From positions 620,001 through 684,000 of the forward strand of contig JAHEXY010000001.1 of assembly GCA_023251875.1 (NCBI GenBank): a stretch of DNA of 64,000 nt, given 5' to 3'. This document shows positions 1 to 8,448 of this stretch, piece after piece. A model generated the notes under the pieces. It searched no databases. It saw only the letters and a program-made list of their open reading frames with translations, and was not told where the DNA came from. Source of the DNA: Bacteroidota bacterium. Its GTDB lineage: Bacteria; Bacteroidota; Bacteroidia; JAHEXY01. The position numbers and the translations under genes are program-made. Numbering within the stretch: position 1 is the stretch's first letter; the number at the start of each line of letters is the position of its first letter.

Positions 1-318
1 AATTTGCATTTCCAATTGTTTCTTTTTTAAATACAATTGAACACTATCAATATATCCAATAAAAGTTCCTGCGTTTAATGTTTGCCCTTCTGCAATATCA
101 AATTGCTTTATGGTACCTGAAGTTTCAGCCGAAATAATGGTTTCATCAGCCTCAAATGTTCCTGATGCATCAAATTGATTATTGTTATTATTGCAGGAAA
201 TTAAGAAGGTGCTTAATAATATTGCTGCTAGCTTATAGCTATTGGCTGGTAGCTGTTGGCTGATAGCTGTTAGCTGATAGCTAAGGTGTTTTTTAGAATT
301 TGATGTGAAGTATCTCAT
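1..318 (-). CDS. HlyD-family efflux adaptor (membrane fusion protein), N-terminal part
   Basis: The reading frame opens with ATG at 318 and runs off the left edge, so only about 106 N-terminal residues are visible. After a long polar N-region there is a hydrophobic stretch ending in a lipobox-like LISC, followed by a biotinyl-lipoyl-like segment (ETSGTIKQFDIAEGQTLNAG) typical of HlyD/RND periplasmic adaptors. Such adaptors bridge an inner-membrane pump to a TolC channel. It lies downstream of a TolC-like gene and a TetR gene in the same direction, which supports an efflux operon; the pump itself would be beyond the window. The N-region is encoded by a short-period repeat (about 228-292), so the true start could be later. 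Confidence 0.75.
   Translation of the reverse strand, partial: MRYFTSNSKKHLSYQLTAISQQLPANSYKLAAILLSTFLISCNNNNNQFDASGTFEADETIISAETSGTIKQFDIAEGQTLNAGTFIGYIDSVQLYLKKKQLEMQI
228..292. repeat. AGCTATCAGC-type short-period imperfect repeat
   Basis: The stretch is built of repeated AGCT units spaced about 8-10 bases (AGCTGTTGGCTGATAGCT and AGCTGTTAGCTGATAGCT are adjacent). It lies inside the N-terminal coding region of the HlyD-like gene and is translated as a Q/L/S-rich peptide there. Similar AGCTGAYAGCT strings are, from memory, dispersed in many Bacteroidota genomes. No function is evident. Confidence 0.6.
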
Positions 319-384
319 AAATAATTTATAATTAAATTTTTTTATTTTTTACTAACAACTAATAACGAAAAACCAACAACCAAT

Positions 385-1749
385 TTAATTTCCTGCTGTA
401 AATTGATAATTGTATTGCGCCATTAATAATTGCATTTCATGAAGCAAGCGATTTTGTTTGGCTTGGTCTTCGGCATTTACTTCTCTTAAATAATCATTGG
501 CAGTAATAATTCCATTTTCAAGTTGAATATTTGAAGTGTTTTTTACAGAAGTTCTGAGTGCAATAATTTCATCATCTGTTTTTATAAGTTCACTTAATTT
601 ATCTATTTCAGCATTTTGTTGCTTTAAAGTAATATTGGTGTTTAATAAAAAAGTTTCTTTTTGAACGTCTAATAATTCGTCAGTAAGTGAAATAATCTGC
701 ACATCTTTTTTAAGAGAATAATAAGTAGATAAATTCCAATTGAATCTTAGTCCTGTTATGTAGTATGATTTCCATTCCTTCGACAGCATGTTTAAGGGAG
801 AAGGTTGTCCATAACCTCCTTGAAAAAATAAACTCAATTTGGGAATGCTTTTGGTAACCAATAATTTCTTTTGAATACCGTAGCTATTTCTTTGAAGTTC
901 TATTGCTGCTAATTCATGCCTATTAATACCACTCGATAGTTTAGGCATACCGGGTTTTTGTAATGTTGTATTTTCTGTTAATGTTTGATTAATAAAGAGG
1001 CTAAGCATATCAAGATAGGCTTTACGGGACGCATTTAATTCAATACTCCTTTCATTTGCTTTAAGGTATTCTGCCTTCATTTTATCAAGTGAGCTGTGAA
1101 ATTCAACACCATTTTTAATAGCGGCATTTATTTTATCAATAACCACTTGAATATCTTTTTTGAACAATTCATTTTGTGCCGATTGTTCTTCTATTAAGAG
1201 CGCTCCAAAAAATAATTGATTGATTCTATCTTTTAGTTTGTATAAATCAGCTTCTAAATTTTCTTGTTGAATGCTTGAATTGGTGTTTTGTAATTTCTTT
1301 TGTTGGGCTACCGTTATAATATCCGTTAAGGATTGATTGATTTCTCCATAAACTTTATACTGATCTTTAGGCAATGGAGTAAAAGTAAAACCAGGAATAG
1401 TAATGGGTATTGAAGTAACGTCTGATTGGTAAGTAGCTTGCCCGTTTAAGCTTACTTGTGGCCAAACTCCTTTAGAAATATTATCGATAGAAAAATCATT
1501 GCTTTTTTGAATCAATTCCATTTGTTTGGCCATGGGATAATTTTTTTCAGCCAAACTGTAACACTCTTCAATTGAAAGAGAAGTGTTTTGAGAATACAAA
1601 TTGATGTAAATTAAAAATAAACCGACTGAAAGTATTCCGAATTTAAGGACAGGTCTAAAAATTGTATTTTTTTGTTTCCTCTCCCTTAATCCCTCTCTAA
1701 GAGAGGGACACAGATTGTAATTTTTAGACCTGCCCTTAATTTTAAACAT
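385..1749 (-). CDS. TolC-like outer membrane efflux channel
   Basis: The product is an outer membrane efflux protein of the TolC family. After a hydrophobic signal segment ending LYSQ it shows the usual opening (SLSIEECYSLAEKNYP) and long heptad-rich helices that would form the periplasmic barrel. I prefer the ATG at 1749 because the upstream ATG at 1791 overlaps the TetR gene; without the extra residues the length is about 454 aa, normal for the family. The N-region is odd: a dispersed repeat (1645-1738) is inserted in frame and encodes roughly 30 charged residues, including CPSLREGLRER, before the hydrophobic core. The gene follows the TetR gene and precedes the HlyD-like gene. Confidence 0.85.
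   Translation of the reverse strand: MFKIKGRSKNYNLCPSLREGLRERKQKNTIFRPVLKFGILSVGLFLIYINLYSQNTSLSIEECYSLAEKNYPMAKQMELIQKSNDFSIDNISKGVWPQVSLNGQATYQSDVTSIPITIPGFTFTPLPKDQYKVYGEINQSLTDIITVAQQKKLQNTNSSIQQENLEADLYKLKDRINQLFFGALLIEEQSAQNELFKKDIQVVIDKINAAIKNGVEFHSSLDKMKAEYLKANERSIELNASRKAYLDMLSLFINQTLTENTTLQKPGMPKLSSGINRHELAAIELQRNSYGIQKKLLVTKSIPKLSLFFQGGYGQPSPLNMLSKEWKSYYITGLRFNWNLSTYYSLKKDVQIISLTDELLDVQKETFLLNTNITLKQQNAEIDKLSELIKTDDEIIALRTSVKNTSNIQLENGIITANDYLREVNAEDQAKQNRLLHEMQLLMAQYNYQFTAGN
1645..1738 (-). repeat. Dispersed palindromic repeat, copy A (inside tolC-like gene)
   Basis: The ends form an imperfect inverted repeat (AAGGACAGGTCTAAAAATT on the left, AATTTTTAGACCTGCCCTT on the right). 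Inside is a small hairpin, TCCCTCTC-TAAGAGAGGGA read on either strand, followed on the minus strand by TTAAGGGAGAGG. Four other copies occur in the window at 15614, 17661, 53331 and 58190. This copy is the only one lying inside an apparent coding frame. It has no transposase and is MITE-like in structure. Confidence 0.85.
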
Positions 1750-1760
1750 AAAGTTTATCT

Positions 1761-2372
1761 TTATTTTGATTGTATAATAGCATTCATCCATTTAGGGATC
1801 AAAGTTTTTCTTTCTTCCATTAATGCATTAAACTGTAATTGATTTATTTTGCCCACATTTTTTAACATGGGGCTTACTATAAATGGAAATACCGTTAAGC
1901 CCATCATGCTTACCATTACATGAAAGGGCTCAATAGATTTGCTTTTTGATTGCAATACTTTATTTAATTGTTTCATGAAATAAGATTTTGCTAATTCATC
2001 TCGCAATCCTATTTTCATAAACTGATCGGGGTTATTTCTAATCTCATTTAAAATAAAAAGAGGAATGTCCGGCTGTTGGATTAGTAAATCAATATAACTG
2101 CTAATAAAAGATTCAAATTTTTCTTCAAGGCTGGTATTTTTATCATTGATTACCGGTACAATGCCTTGTTTAAAAAATTGTAAATGTTCCATCATAATGA
2201 TCTGAAACAATTTTTCTTTACTTCTAAAGTAATAATTTAACAAGGCGAGATTAATGTCGGCTTCTTTAGCAATATCACGCGTTTTAGTAGCTACATAGCC
2301 CTTTTGCATGAATAACTTTCGAGCAGCGGTTTTTATTTTTTCTTCTGTAGAACTGTTTTTCAATTGCTTCAA
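1761..2372 (-). CDS. TetR-family transcriptional regulator
   Basis: The 203-residue protein starts with a TetR DNA-binding domain: helix EKIKTAARKLFMQKGYVAT followed by TRDIAKEADINLALLNYYF, then a helical ligand-binding domain. TetR proteins are usually ligand-released repressors of efflux genes. It is the first gene of the minus-strand efflux set and directly precedes the TolC-like gene, so it probably controls that operon. The length is normal for the family. The inducer cannot be told from sequence. Confidence 0.88.
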   Translation of the reverse strand: MKQLKNSSTEEKIKTAARKLFMQKGYVATKTRDIAKEADINLALLNYYFRSKEKLFQIIMMEHLQFFKQGIVPVINDKNTSLEEKFESFISSYIDLLIQQPDIPLFILNEIRNNPDQFMKIGLRDELAKSYFMKQLNKVLQSKSKSIEPFHVMVSMMGLTVFPFIVSPMLKNVGKINQLQFNALMEERKTLIPKWMNAIIQSK

Positions 2373-2453
2373 AAAAATATTTATGAAGCAAAATTATGAA
2401 TTTATTTTGTATTTAAACAAGTATTTTAAACAAATGATTAAAATTGATATCTC

Positions 2454-4544
2454 TTAACTAATCCTACTCCAATTAATTTTTCTTTCACCTAGTGTAGATA
2501 AGTGCTCTTGCATGTTAGCATGTTTAGGATGTTGAAGCAGGGGATCAGTTTCGAGTATTTCTGAAGCATATTGGCGAGCAAGATGTAAAATTTGAACATC
2601 CTTAACCAAATCAGCAATCTTAAGATCTAAAATTCCACTTTGTTGTGTGCCTGCAATATCTCCGGGGCCTCGCAATTTTAAATCAACTTCTGCAATTTCA
2701 AAGCCATCATTGGTGCGCACCATGGTTTCCATTCTTACTTTTGATTCGGCAGATAATTTATAAGAAGTCATGAGCACACAATACGATTCGTATTCACCAC
2801 GCCCAACACGGCCTCGCAACTGATGCAATTGTGATAAGCCAAAACGTTCCGCACTTTCAATAATCATGATACTTGCATTGGGAACATTTACACCTACTTC
2901 AATTACGGTAGTAGCAACCATAATATTTGTTTCTCCTTTAATGAAACGTTGCATTTCAAAATCTTTATCTGCAGCTTTCATTCTGCCGTGCACAACACTT
3001 ACTTTGTATTCAGGTAAAGGAAATTCACGAAAAATAGTTTCATAACCTTGCATGAGGTTTTGGTAATCTAAAGCTTCTGATTCTTCAATAAGTGGGTAAA
3101 CAATATAAACTTGTCTCCCTTGTTTAATTTGTTCTTTCATAAAGCCATTCATTCTTAATCGGCTCGATTCAAATGAATGAATGGTTTTAATGGGTTTACG
3201 GCCTGGTGGCAGTTCATCAATGATAGAAACATCAAGATCTCCATACAATGTCATGGCAAGTGTACGCGGTATAGGTGTGGCTGTCATTACGAGCATGTGG
3301 GGTGGAGTGGTATTTTTTTTCCACATTTTAGCGCGTTGCGCCACACCAAAACGATGTTGTTCATCAATAACGGTTAAACCAATATTATGAAACTGTACGG
3401 TATCTTCAAGCAATGCATGTGTGCCAATAAGAATATGCATTTGTCCGTTGGCAATGGCTTCGTGTATTTTAATTCTCTCTTTCTTTTTTGTTGAACCGGT
3501 AAGCAAACCAACATTCAAATTTAATTTTGCAAGCATGGGAGCAATATTTTCCCAATGTTGTGTGGCAAGAATTTCGGTGGGGGCCATTAAACTTGCTTGG
3601 TAACCATTATCAATGGCAATAAGCATAATTAATAAGGCAACCATTGTTTTTCCACAGCCTACATCACCTTGTAACAAGCGATTCATTTGCTTGCCCGATC
3701 CCATATCAGCCCGAATTTCTTTTATTACTTTTTTTTGCGCATTGGTTAATTGAAAGGGCAAATGTTTTTGATAATATTCATTAAAATAAAATCCAACGGT
3801 TGAAAAATTAAATCCTACAATATTTTTTTTTCTGTGTATTTTTTGTCTTAGAATTTTTAGCTGTAAAAAGAATAGTTCTTCAAATTTGAGCCGGTATTGA
3901 GCTTTCGTGAACTGCTGAGCATTTTCCGGAATGTGAATATAATGTAAGGCATCTTCTCTTTTAGGAAAACCGAGTTTTTCAATAATGTCATTTGAAAGTG
4001 TTTCTCGTATTCCTCCAGTGGTGTTTTGTAAAGCGAGTTTTACCATTCTTGAAATGGTTTTACTATCAATGCCTCTGTTTTTTAATTTTTCGGTTGCATG
4101 GTAAAGTGCTTTAAAGCCTATTGGCTGGGTAGTGGTAGAAACATTTTCAATTTCAGGATGGGCAATATTGTATTTACCATTAAAAATGCTTGGCTTACCT
4201 AAAATGATTACTTCCATTTCAGGTTTTAAACTTTCTTGAATCCATTTTGCTCCCTGAAACCAAACCAAATCAATTATCCCACTTTCATCTTGAAATTTTG
4301 CAACGAGTCTTTTGCCTTGCTTTTGGCCTAACATTTCAAAAGAAATTATTTTTCCTTTCAGTTGTACATATTGTAAATCTGGCGTAATTTCTTTAATGCT
4401 ATAAATTTTAGTACGATCGATGTAACGATAAGGATAAAAACTAAGCAGATCGTTAACGGTAAAAATATTCAAATCTTTTTTTAGCATTTCTGCCCTTTGT
4501 GGGCCAACGCCTTTGAGGTATTCTATGGGAGTTTGAAGTTCCAA
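2454..4544 (-). CDS. recG: ATP-dependent DNA helicase RecG
   Basis: The 696-residue protein has the full RecG layout: an N-terminal wedge/OB domain (TPIEYLKGVGPQRAEML at the start), Walker A GDVGCGKT near residue 293, the RecG-type motif II DEQHRFG near residue 395, and the C-terminal helicase half with the LRGRVGRG motif. RecG remodels stalled replication forks and branch-migrates Holliday junctions in the cytoplasm. The length matches the family. It stands alone between the TetR gene and the stress protein gene, with no operon partner visible. Confidence 0.97.
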   Translation of the reverse strand: MELQTPIEYLKGVGPQRAEMLKKDLNIFTVNDLLSFYPYRYIDRTKIYSIKEITPDLQYVQLKGKIISFEMLGQKQGKRLVAKFQDESGIIDLVWFQGAKWIQESLKPEMEVIILGKPSIFNGKYNIAHPEIENVSTTTQPIGFKALYHATEKLKNRGIDSKTISRMVKLALQNTTGGIRETLSNDIIEKLGFPKREDALHYIHIPENAQQFTKAQYRLKFEELFFLQLKILRQKIHRKKNIVGFNFSTVGFYFNEYYQKHLPFQLTNAQKKVIKEIRADMGSGKQMNRLLQGDVGCGKTMVALLIMLIAIDNGYQASLMAPTEILATQHWENIAPMLAKLNLNVGLLTGSTKKKERIKIHEAIANGQMHILIGTHALLEDTVQFHNIGLTVIDEQHRFGVAQRAKMWKKNTTPPHMLVMTATPIPRTLAMTLYGDLDVSIIDELPPGRKPIKTIHSFESSRLRMNGFMKEQIKQGRQVYIVYPLIEESEALDYQNLMQGYETIFREFPLPEYKVSVVHGRMKAADKDFEMQRFIKGETNIMVATTVIEVGVNVPNASIMIIESAERFGLSQLHQLRGRVGRGEYESYCVLMTSYKLSAESKVRMETMVRTNDGFEIAEVDLKLRGPGDIAGTQQSGILDLKIADLVKDVQILHLARQYASEILETDPLLQHPKHANMQEHLSTLGERKINWSRIS

Positions 4545-4585
4545 ATTTATGTTTTAACTTTTAGATTGAGATTCTATAAATTATT

Positions 4586-4776
4586 AACCACATAGGAACA
4601 TAGAATAGAATTAATTTAATGATTTAAAATAAGGCGCTTTGCTCTACATAGATTCAAATTCAGGAACCCCTTTCTTCTATGGTTAAAAATTTATTTTTCT
4701 ATGCTTAAATCTTATGCTATAAATTACTATGCTTACAAAAATCCATTTCTTTTTTATTCTATGTATCTATGTGGTT
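4586..4776. repeat. MITE-like element with AACCACATAG terminal inverted repeats
   Basis: The left end AACCACATAGGAACATAGAA (4586-4605) is matched by its reverse complement near the right end, which closes with CTATGTATCTATGTGGTT (about 4759-4776). The inner 150 bases are AT-rich with several more CTATG/CATAG words and no coding frame. It fills most of the gap between recG and the universal stress protein gene. Non-coding elements with this kind of end are, from memory, dispersed in Bacteroidota genomes. I see only one copy here. Confidence 0.7.
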
Positions 4777-4807
4777 TAAAAAATCGTGCAATTCATGTTT
4801 AAACTTT

Positions 4808-5656
4808 CTAAAAACTATTGAAACTATTTTCAGGATTCACACACATAACCGGAACCGAAAACGGATTCATAATTATTTTTTGCATATACTGAATGAGAAA
4901 AAAATCACTAAGTCCTTTTGCTTGGTTAGAGATAATCATAATCAAATTAGCTCCAACTCCATTAGAGTATTCAATTGTTTGGCCTGCAAATGTTTCTTTT
5001 CCTGTTATAGCTTGCTTAATGGTATAATTTATATTTTCATTTTGTAATTCTTTAGCAATGTTCTCTACATTTTGTTGTATAAGTTCTTGCACAGCATGAT
5101 TGGGTCGGGTATTGTTAAACAGATAAACTGTAGATTGGTATTTTTTTGCCAATAAAATAAGCCATTTTTGGAGGCTAGTTATTTCAGTACTAAAATCAAC
5201 TGGAATAATTATTTTTCTGTAGCCATTTTCAGGCATGCTTTTTTGAACTACAATAAATGGAATATTAGAACCCGATATAACTCTTACAACATTGCTTCCA
5301 ATAAATTGTTGAATACCCTTGGAACCATGCGTTCCCATAATAATAAGTATGGCTTCTACTTCTTTTTCGAAAACTCCAATATCAGTAAATATATTACCAT
5401 GTTTTACCAAATAATTAATTTTTATTTGATGCTCTTCGTGTAATTTCTTTACTACCTCATGCAATTTGTTTTTAATTTCTTGTTCGTATTGTGTTTGTTT
5501 ATGTTCGTCTCTCTTTTCAATTGCTAGTTGTGGAGCATGTATAATATGTAATAGTGTAACTTGGCGACCCATATTTTTGCCAAGTCTTATTGCATGATGC
5601 AAAGCATAGTCTGCAATTTCGGTAAAATCATAAAGTACAAGAATGTTATTTTGCAT
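4808..5656 (-). CDS. Two-domain universal stress protein (UspA family)
   Basis: The 282-residue protein has two tandem Usp folds. The first (about 1-140) carries the nucleotide-binding signature MGTHGSKGIQQFIGSNVVRVI, so it probably binds ATP. The second (about 145-275) begins KIIIPVDFS but lacks a clean glycine signature, so it may not bind nucleotide. Universal stress proteins act in the cytoplasm during starvation, anaerobiosis and other stress. The gene is monocistronic. No operator of the TGAT-N4-ATCA type was seen upstream. Confidence 0.9.
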   Translation of the reverse strand: MQNNILVLYDFTEIADYALHHAIRLGKNMGRQVTLLHIIHAPQLAIEKRDEHKQTQYEQEIKNKLHEVVKKLHEEHQIKINYLVKHGNIFTDIGVFEKEVEAILIIMGTHGSKGIQQFIGSNVVRVISGSNIPFIVVQKSMPENGYRKIIIPVDFSTEITSLQKWLILLAKKYQSTVYLFNNTRPNHAVQELIQQNVENIAKELQNENINYTIKQAITGKETFAGQTIEYSNGVGANLIMIISNQAKGLSDFFLIQYMQKIIMNPFSVPVMCVNPENSFNSF

Positions 5657-5809
5657 GCAGAGATTGCTTTATTAAACAAACCTACATGATTTTTTTAAAA
5701 TCAACAACAAGAGAGGAATTACACTTATTTAATCTTTATAATAGGAAGATGCTGAAACAAGTTCAACATGAACTTTACTTAAGAATTTTAAATGGATACT
5801 TTTGTAATC

Positions 5810-6499
5810 TTAAGCAGCAGAAATGCCGGAGAACAAAAACTTATTGGGAGCTATAATGTTTTCTCTTATAGCATACATGACTAAACCGGCAGTATTATTA
5901 ACATTCAGTTTGGCCATTATATTTTTACGGTGGGTGTTTACTGTATGAATACTTAAACAAAGTTGATCAGCAACTTGTTTAGCTGCATAACCTTCGGCTA
6001 CCAGCCTTACTATTTCAATTTCTCGATCTGATAATCGAATAGGATCGCAATTTACTTTTGAAATTACAGCATCAATATTGCTTTCATTACTGCCGCTTAA
6101 AAGCAATTCAATAATTTTTCCACAAAAGAATTTCTCGCCTTTAGCTGAAAAGTTAATGGCATCAATAATTTCTTGTCGGTCGCATTCAAAAAGTATATGG
6201 CTAAAAACACCTTTATGCAAAGCGGATGCAATAAGCCCTCTGTTATGCATGGGCGTTAATGCTAAAATACGTGTTTGAGGTAAAAAACTTAGTTTAATGG
6301 CCAGTTTATCAAATTGTACATCCGGATTGGTATAATCAAGAATAATAATATGAGGCTGAAGGTTTAATAATTCTTTGTGAAAATTTTTAGCATTGGTAAT
6401 TTCTCCAACCAAATTGAAACCGGGCACAGATTTAATAATGGCTTTCAATCCTTCTTTTATAAGGAAATTGTTTTCAGCAATATATATGTCAATTTGCAT
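5810..6499 (-). CDS. NarL/LuxR-type response regulator with degenerate receiver
   Basis: The 229-residue protein joins an N-terminal receiver domain (about 1-120) to a C-terminal LuxR helix-turn-helix (LSDREIEIVRLVAEGYAAKQ and SIHTVNTHRKNIMAKL, about 157-215). The phosphorylatable aspartate is D55 in IIILDYTNPD, and T82 is in place. However the acidic pocket is E9/N10 instead of two Asp, and the usual KP/KD lysine position reads FECD (E105), so signalling may differ from classical phosphorylation. No histidine kinase gene is adjacent. A perfect TGAT-N4-ATCA palindrome lies about 77 bases upstream, suggesting FNR-type control. Confidence 0.88.
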   Translation of the reverse strand: MQIDIYIAENNFLIKEGLKAIIKSVPGFNLVGEITNAKNFHKELLNLQPHIIILDYTNPDVQFDKLAIKLSFLPQTRILALTPMHNRGLIASALHKGVFSHILFECDRQEIIDAINFSAKGEKFFCGKIIELLLSGSNESNIDAVISKVNCDPIRLSDREIEIVRLVAEGYAAKQVADQLCLSIHTVNTHRKNIMAKLNVNNTAGLVMYAIRENIIAPNKFLFSGISAA

Positions 6500-6568
6500 T
6501 AATTCTTATTTAGAGAGATTATAAATAACAAATATAGGGATTACTTTGTGAATTATAAAAATGTAGGG

Positions 6569-6584
6569 AATGATCTTTATCATT
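6569..6584. promoter_or_regulatory. FNR-like operator AATGAT-CTTT-ATCATT
   Basis: This is a perfect 6+6 palindrome with a 4-base spacer. Its centre is about 77 bases upstream of the response regulator start (6499), and it overlaps the last codon of ribonuclease Z. The TGAT half-site is the core of the FNR/CRP-type site. Confidence 0.7.
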
Positions 6585-7494
6585 AGAATGGAATTCGTTT
6601 TCCATCAGCAGCTATTTGAGTATTTTCAAATACAGGACAAGCTTCTTGCAAAAATTCATCAAAGGAGGCATAGCGTGAAGAAAAATGACCAATTACCAAT
6701 TGTTTCACATTAGCCATTTTAGCAATATTGGCAGCTTGTGCAGCTGTTGTATGATACGTTTGTTTGGCTAATTCACTAAGGTTAGAAAGAAAAGTAGCTT
6801 CATGATAGAGAAGGTCTACATTTTTAATTTGTTCAATAATGGATTCTTTATAAATAGTATCGGAGCAAAATGCATAAGATTTTGGCTTAGGGGGCTCAAT
6901 GGTAAGTTCTTTGTTTGAAATAAATTTTCCATCAGTACTTAAAAAATCAGCTCCGGCTTTTATATTGGCTACTTCTTTAAGAGGGATTTGATATTGCTGA
7001 ATTTTTTCTCGAATGATATTTCTTTGCTTGGATTTTTCTCTAAAAATAAAGCCACAACAATGAACACGATGTTTAAGGATAATGGTTTCAACGGTATAGC
7101 GCCTGTCATCTACTATCACTTTTGATTGATCGTATGATAAAGGTGTAAACTCAATTTTATAGCCAATATAATGATCGGCTAGTTTCATTTGAAAATCGAG
7201 TAATTCCTTTAATTGTGGTGGTCCGTATATGTATAATGGATTTTTTCTACCTAAAAGATTAAGTGTGGAAATTAATCCAATAAGCCCAAAATAATGATCG
7301 CCATGCAAATGAGAAATAAAAATATGGTTTATTCTTGTAAAGCGAAGCTTGTACCGTTTCAATTGTATTTGTGTACCTTCTCCACAATCAATTAAAAAGA
7401 ATTTTTCTCCAAAATTTAAAAAATGTGCAGTTGGATTTCGGTTAGCAGTGGGTACTGCTGAGCCGCTTCCAAGAATAGTAAGTTCAAAGTTCAA
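6583..7494 (-). CDS. rnz: Ribonuclease Z (tRNA 3' processing endonuclease)
   Basis: The 303-residue metallo-beta-lactamase-fold protein has the zinc motif HLHGDH (H62, H64, D66, H67), an opening LTILGSGSAVPT typical of RNase Z, and later metal ligands in FCSDT and IGHFSSRY. It cuts the 3' trailer of tRNA precursors in the cytoplasm. Length and domain order are normal. It is transcribed away from the response regulator's operator and has no obvious operon partner. Confidence 0.95.
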   Translation of the reverse strand: MNFELTILGSGSAVPTANRNPTAHFLNFGEKFFLIDCGEGTQIQLKRYKLRFTRINHIFISHLHGDHYFGLIGLISTLNLLGRKNPLYIYGPPQLKELLDFQMKLADHYIGYKIEFTPLSYDQSKVIVDDRRYTVETIILKHRVHCCGFIFREKSKQRNIIREKIQQYQIPLKEVANIKAGADFLSTDGKFISNKELTIEPPKPKSYAFCSDTIYKESIIEQIKNVDLLYHEATFLSNLSELAKQTYHTTAAQAANIAKMANVKQLVIGHFSSRYASFDEFLQEACPVFENTQIAADGKRIPF

Positions 7495-7536
7495 GGTTCC
7501 AAATTTGGATTTAATTTTCGTATTTGACTAGATTAA

Positions 7537-8310
7537 CTAATTGAGATAAATTTTTCCGGATGCAAGATTCTTATCATCATGCATTGAATAAAATACAATA
7601 CCGTGAATGGTTTTAGGTAATTGAAATAAATTAGAGCCTTTCATTGCTTCAATATCTATAGCATAAACTTTTTGCCCGAGTGCATCATATAAATCAAAAG
7701 TATACTTGCTTTTTTGAGGAGAGAAGAATTCTATTTTATTTTGATAAAAAGAAGTTATGTGCAATGCTTCCTCATTAACTGTATTGATTCCATTTGAGCT
7801 AGGGCGTACATACAGTTGATATCCTGAGGCAGGATAGGGAAAAGATTGAGCTCCTAAACCATAATCAGAAAGATCTATTCCTACAGTTAAATTAACAGTT
7901 AAATCATAGGTTTGATTACTCATGGATTGGTTGGGAGTTCCGGTAATAACCAAACATCCTGTTTCTCCTGTAGCATACACGCAATTGGTATTACTGCATT
8001 GGTAAGATAAAGTAGAGGGCAAGCCATCAATACCGTCAACTGTGAAAGAACTTACATTTACCGGTACAACCAGTGAGAAAGGAAATCCAAAATCAGCAAT
8101 ATCAATTGAGGTGTCTTTTGGAACAATAACGGTAAGGGTTTGGCTGTATGATTTATTTACTACAGCATCATCTATGCCGGTAGTGGCATCAGGCCAAATG
8201 CCGGGTATGGCTAATAAAGAATAGATGAAATCAGGATTGCATTGTGAATAAACGGTATTAAGTGAACAACAAAGAAAAATAATCGATGATAAATGTTTTA
8301 AATTCTTCAT
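7537..8310 (-). CDS. Secreted protein with T9SS type A sorting domain (paralogue 1)
   Basis: The 257-residue protein has an N-terminal Sec signal ending VYSQ, a beta-rich middle with paired cysteines, and a C-terminal segment (FELYDALGQK-like: FDLYDALGQKVYAID, ending ASGKIYLN) that looks like a type IX secretion sorting domain. It is paralogous to the next gene (8449-9171): both share DAxVNxxYxQT, VIPKDT and GLPS followed by a cysteine cluster and ITGTP/LIGTP. The cargo would be exported through the outer membrane. Its function is unknown. Confidence 0.8.
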   Translation of the reverse strand: MKNLKHLSSIIFLCCSLNTVYSQCNPDFIYSLLAIPGIWPDATTGIDDAVVNKSYSQTLTVIVPKDTSIDIADFGFPFSLVVPVNVSSFTVDGIDGLPSTLSYQCSNTNCVYATGETGCLVITGTPNQSMSNQTYDLTVNLTVGIDLSDYGLGAQSFPYPASGYQLYVRPSSNGINTVNEEALHITSFYQNKIEFFSPQKSKYTFDLYDALGQKVYAIDIEAMKGSNLFQLPKTIHGIVFYSMHDDKNLASGKIYLN

Positions 8311-8388
8311 AAAATTAGGGTTGTTGATTTTTTCTAATATCCTTTTAAAGACAAAGGAGCAATTGAAAAATGGTTTAGAATTAGTTAT

Positions 8389-8427
8389 AAAAAAACCTGT
8401 TTACTTTATTAATTCAGTAAACAGGTT
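8389..8427 (-). terminator. Rho-independent terminator
   Basis: A perfect 12-bp stem (AACCTGTTTACT at 8394-8405 paired with AGTAAACAGGTT at 8416-8427) with a 10-base loop is followed, reading the minus strand, by a run of seven T. It lies 22 bases after the stop of the 8449-9171 gene and would end that transcript before the next paralogue. Confidence 0.88.
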
Positions 8428-8448
8428 TTCAAAGTTTTATTTTTTAGA

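Noticed and set aside
4769-5443. Plus-strand reading frames over the universal stress gene
   Set aside because: They are low-complexity opposite-strand frames with no family features, explained by the AT-rich minus-strand gene.
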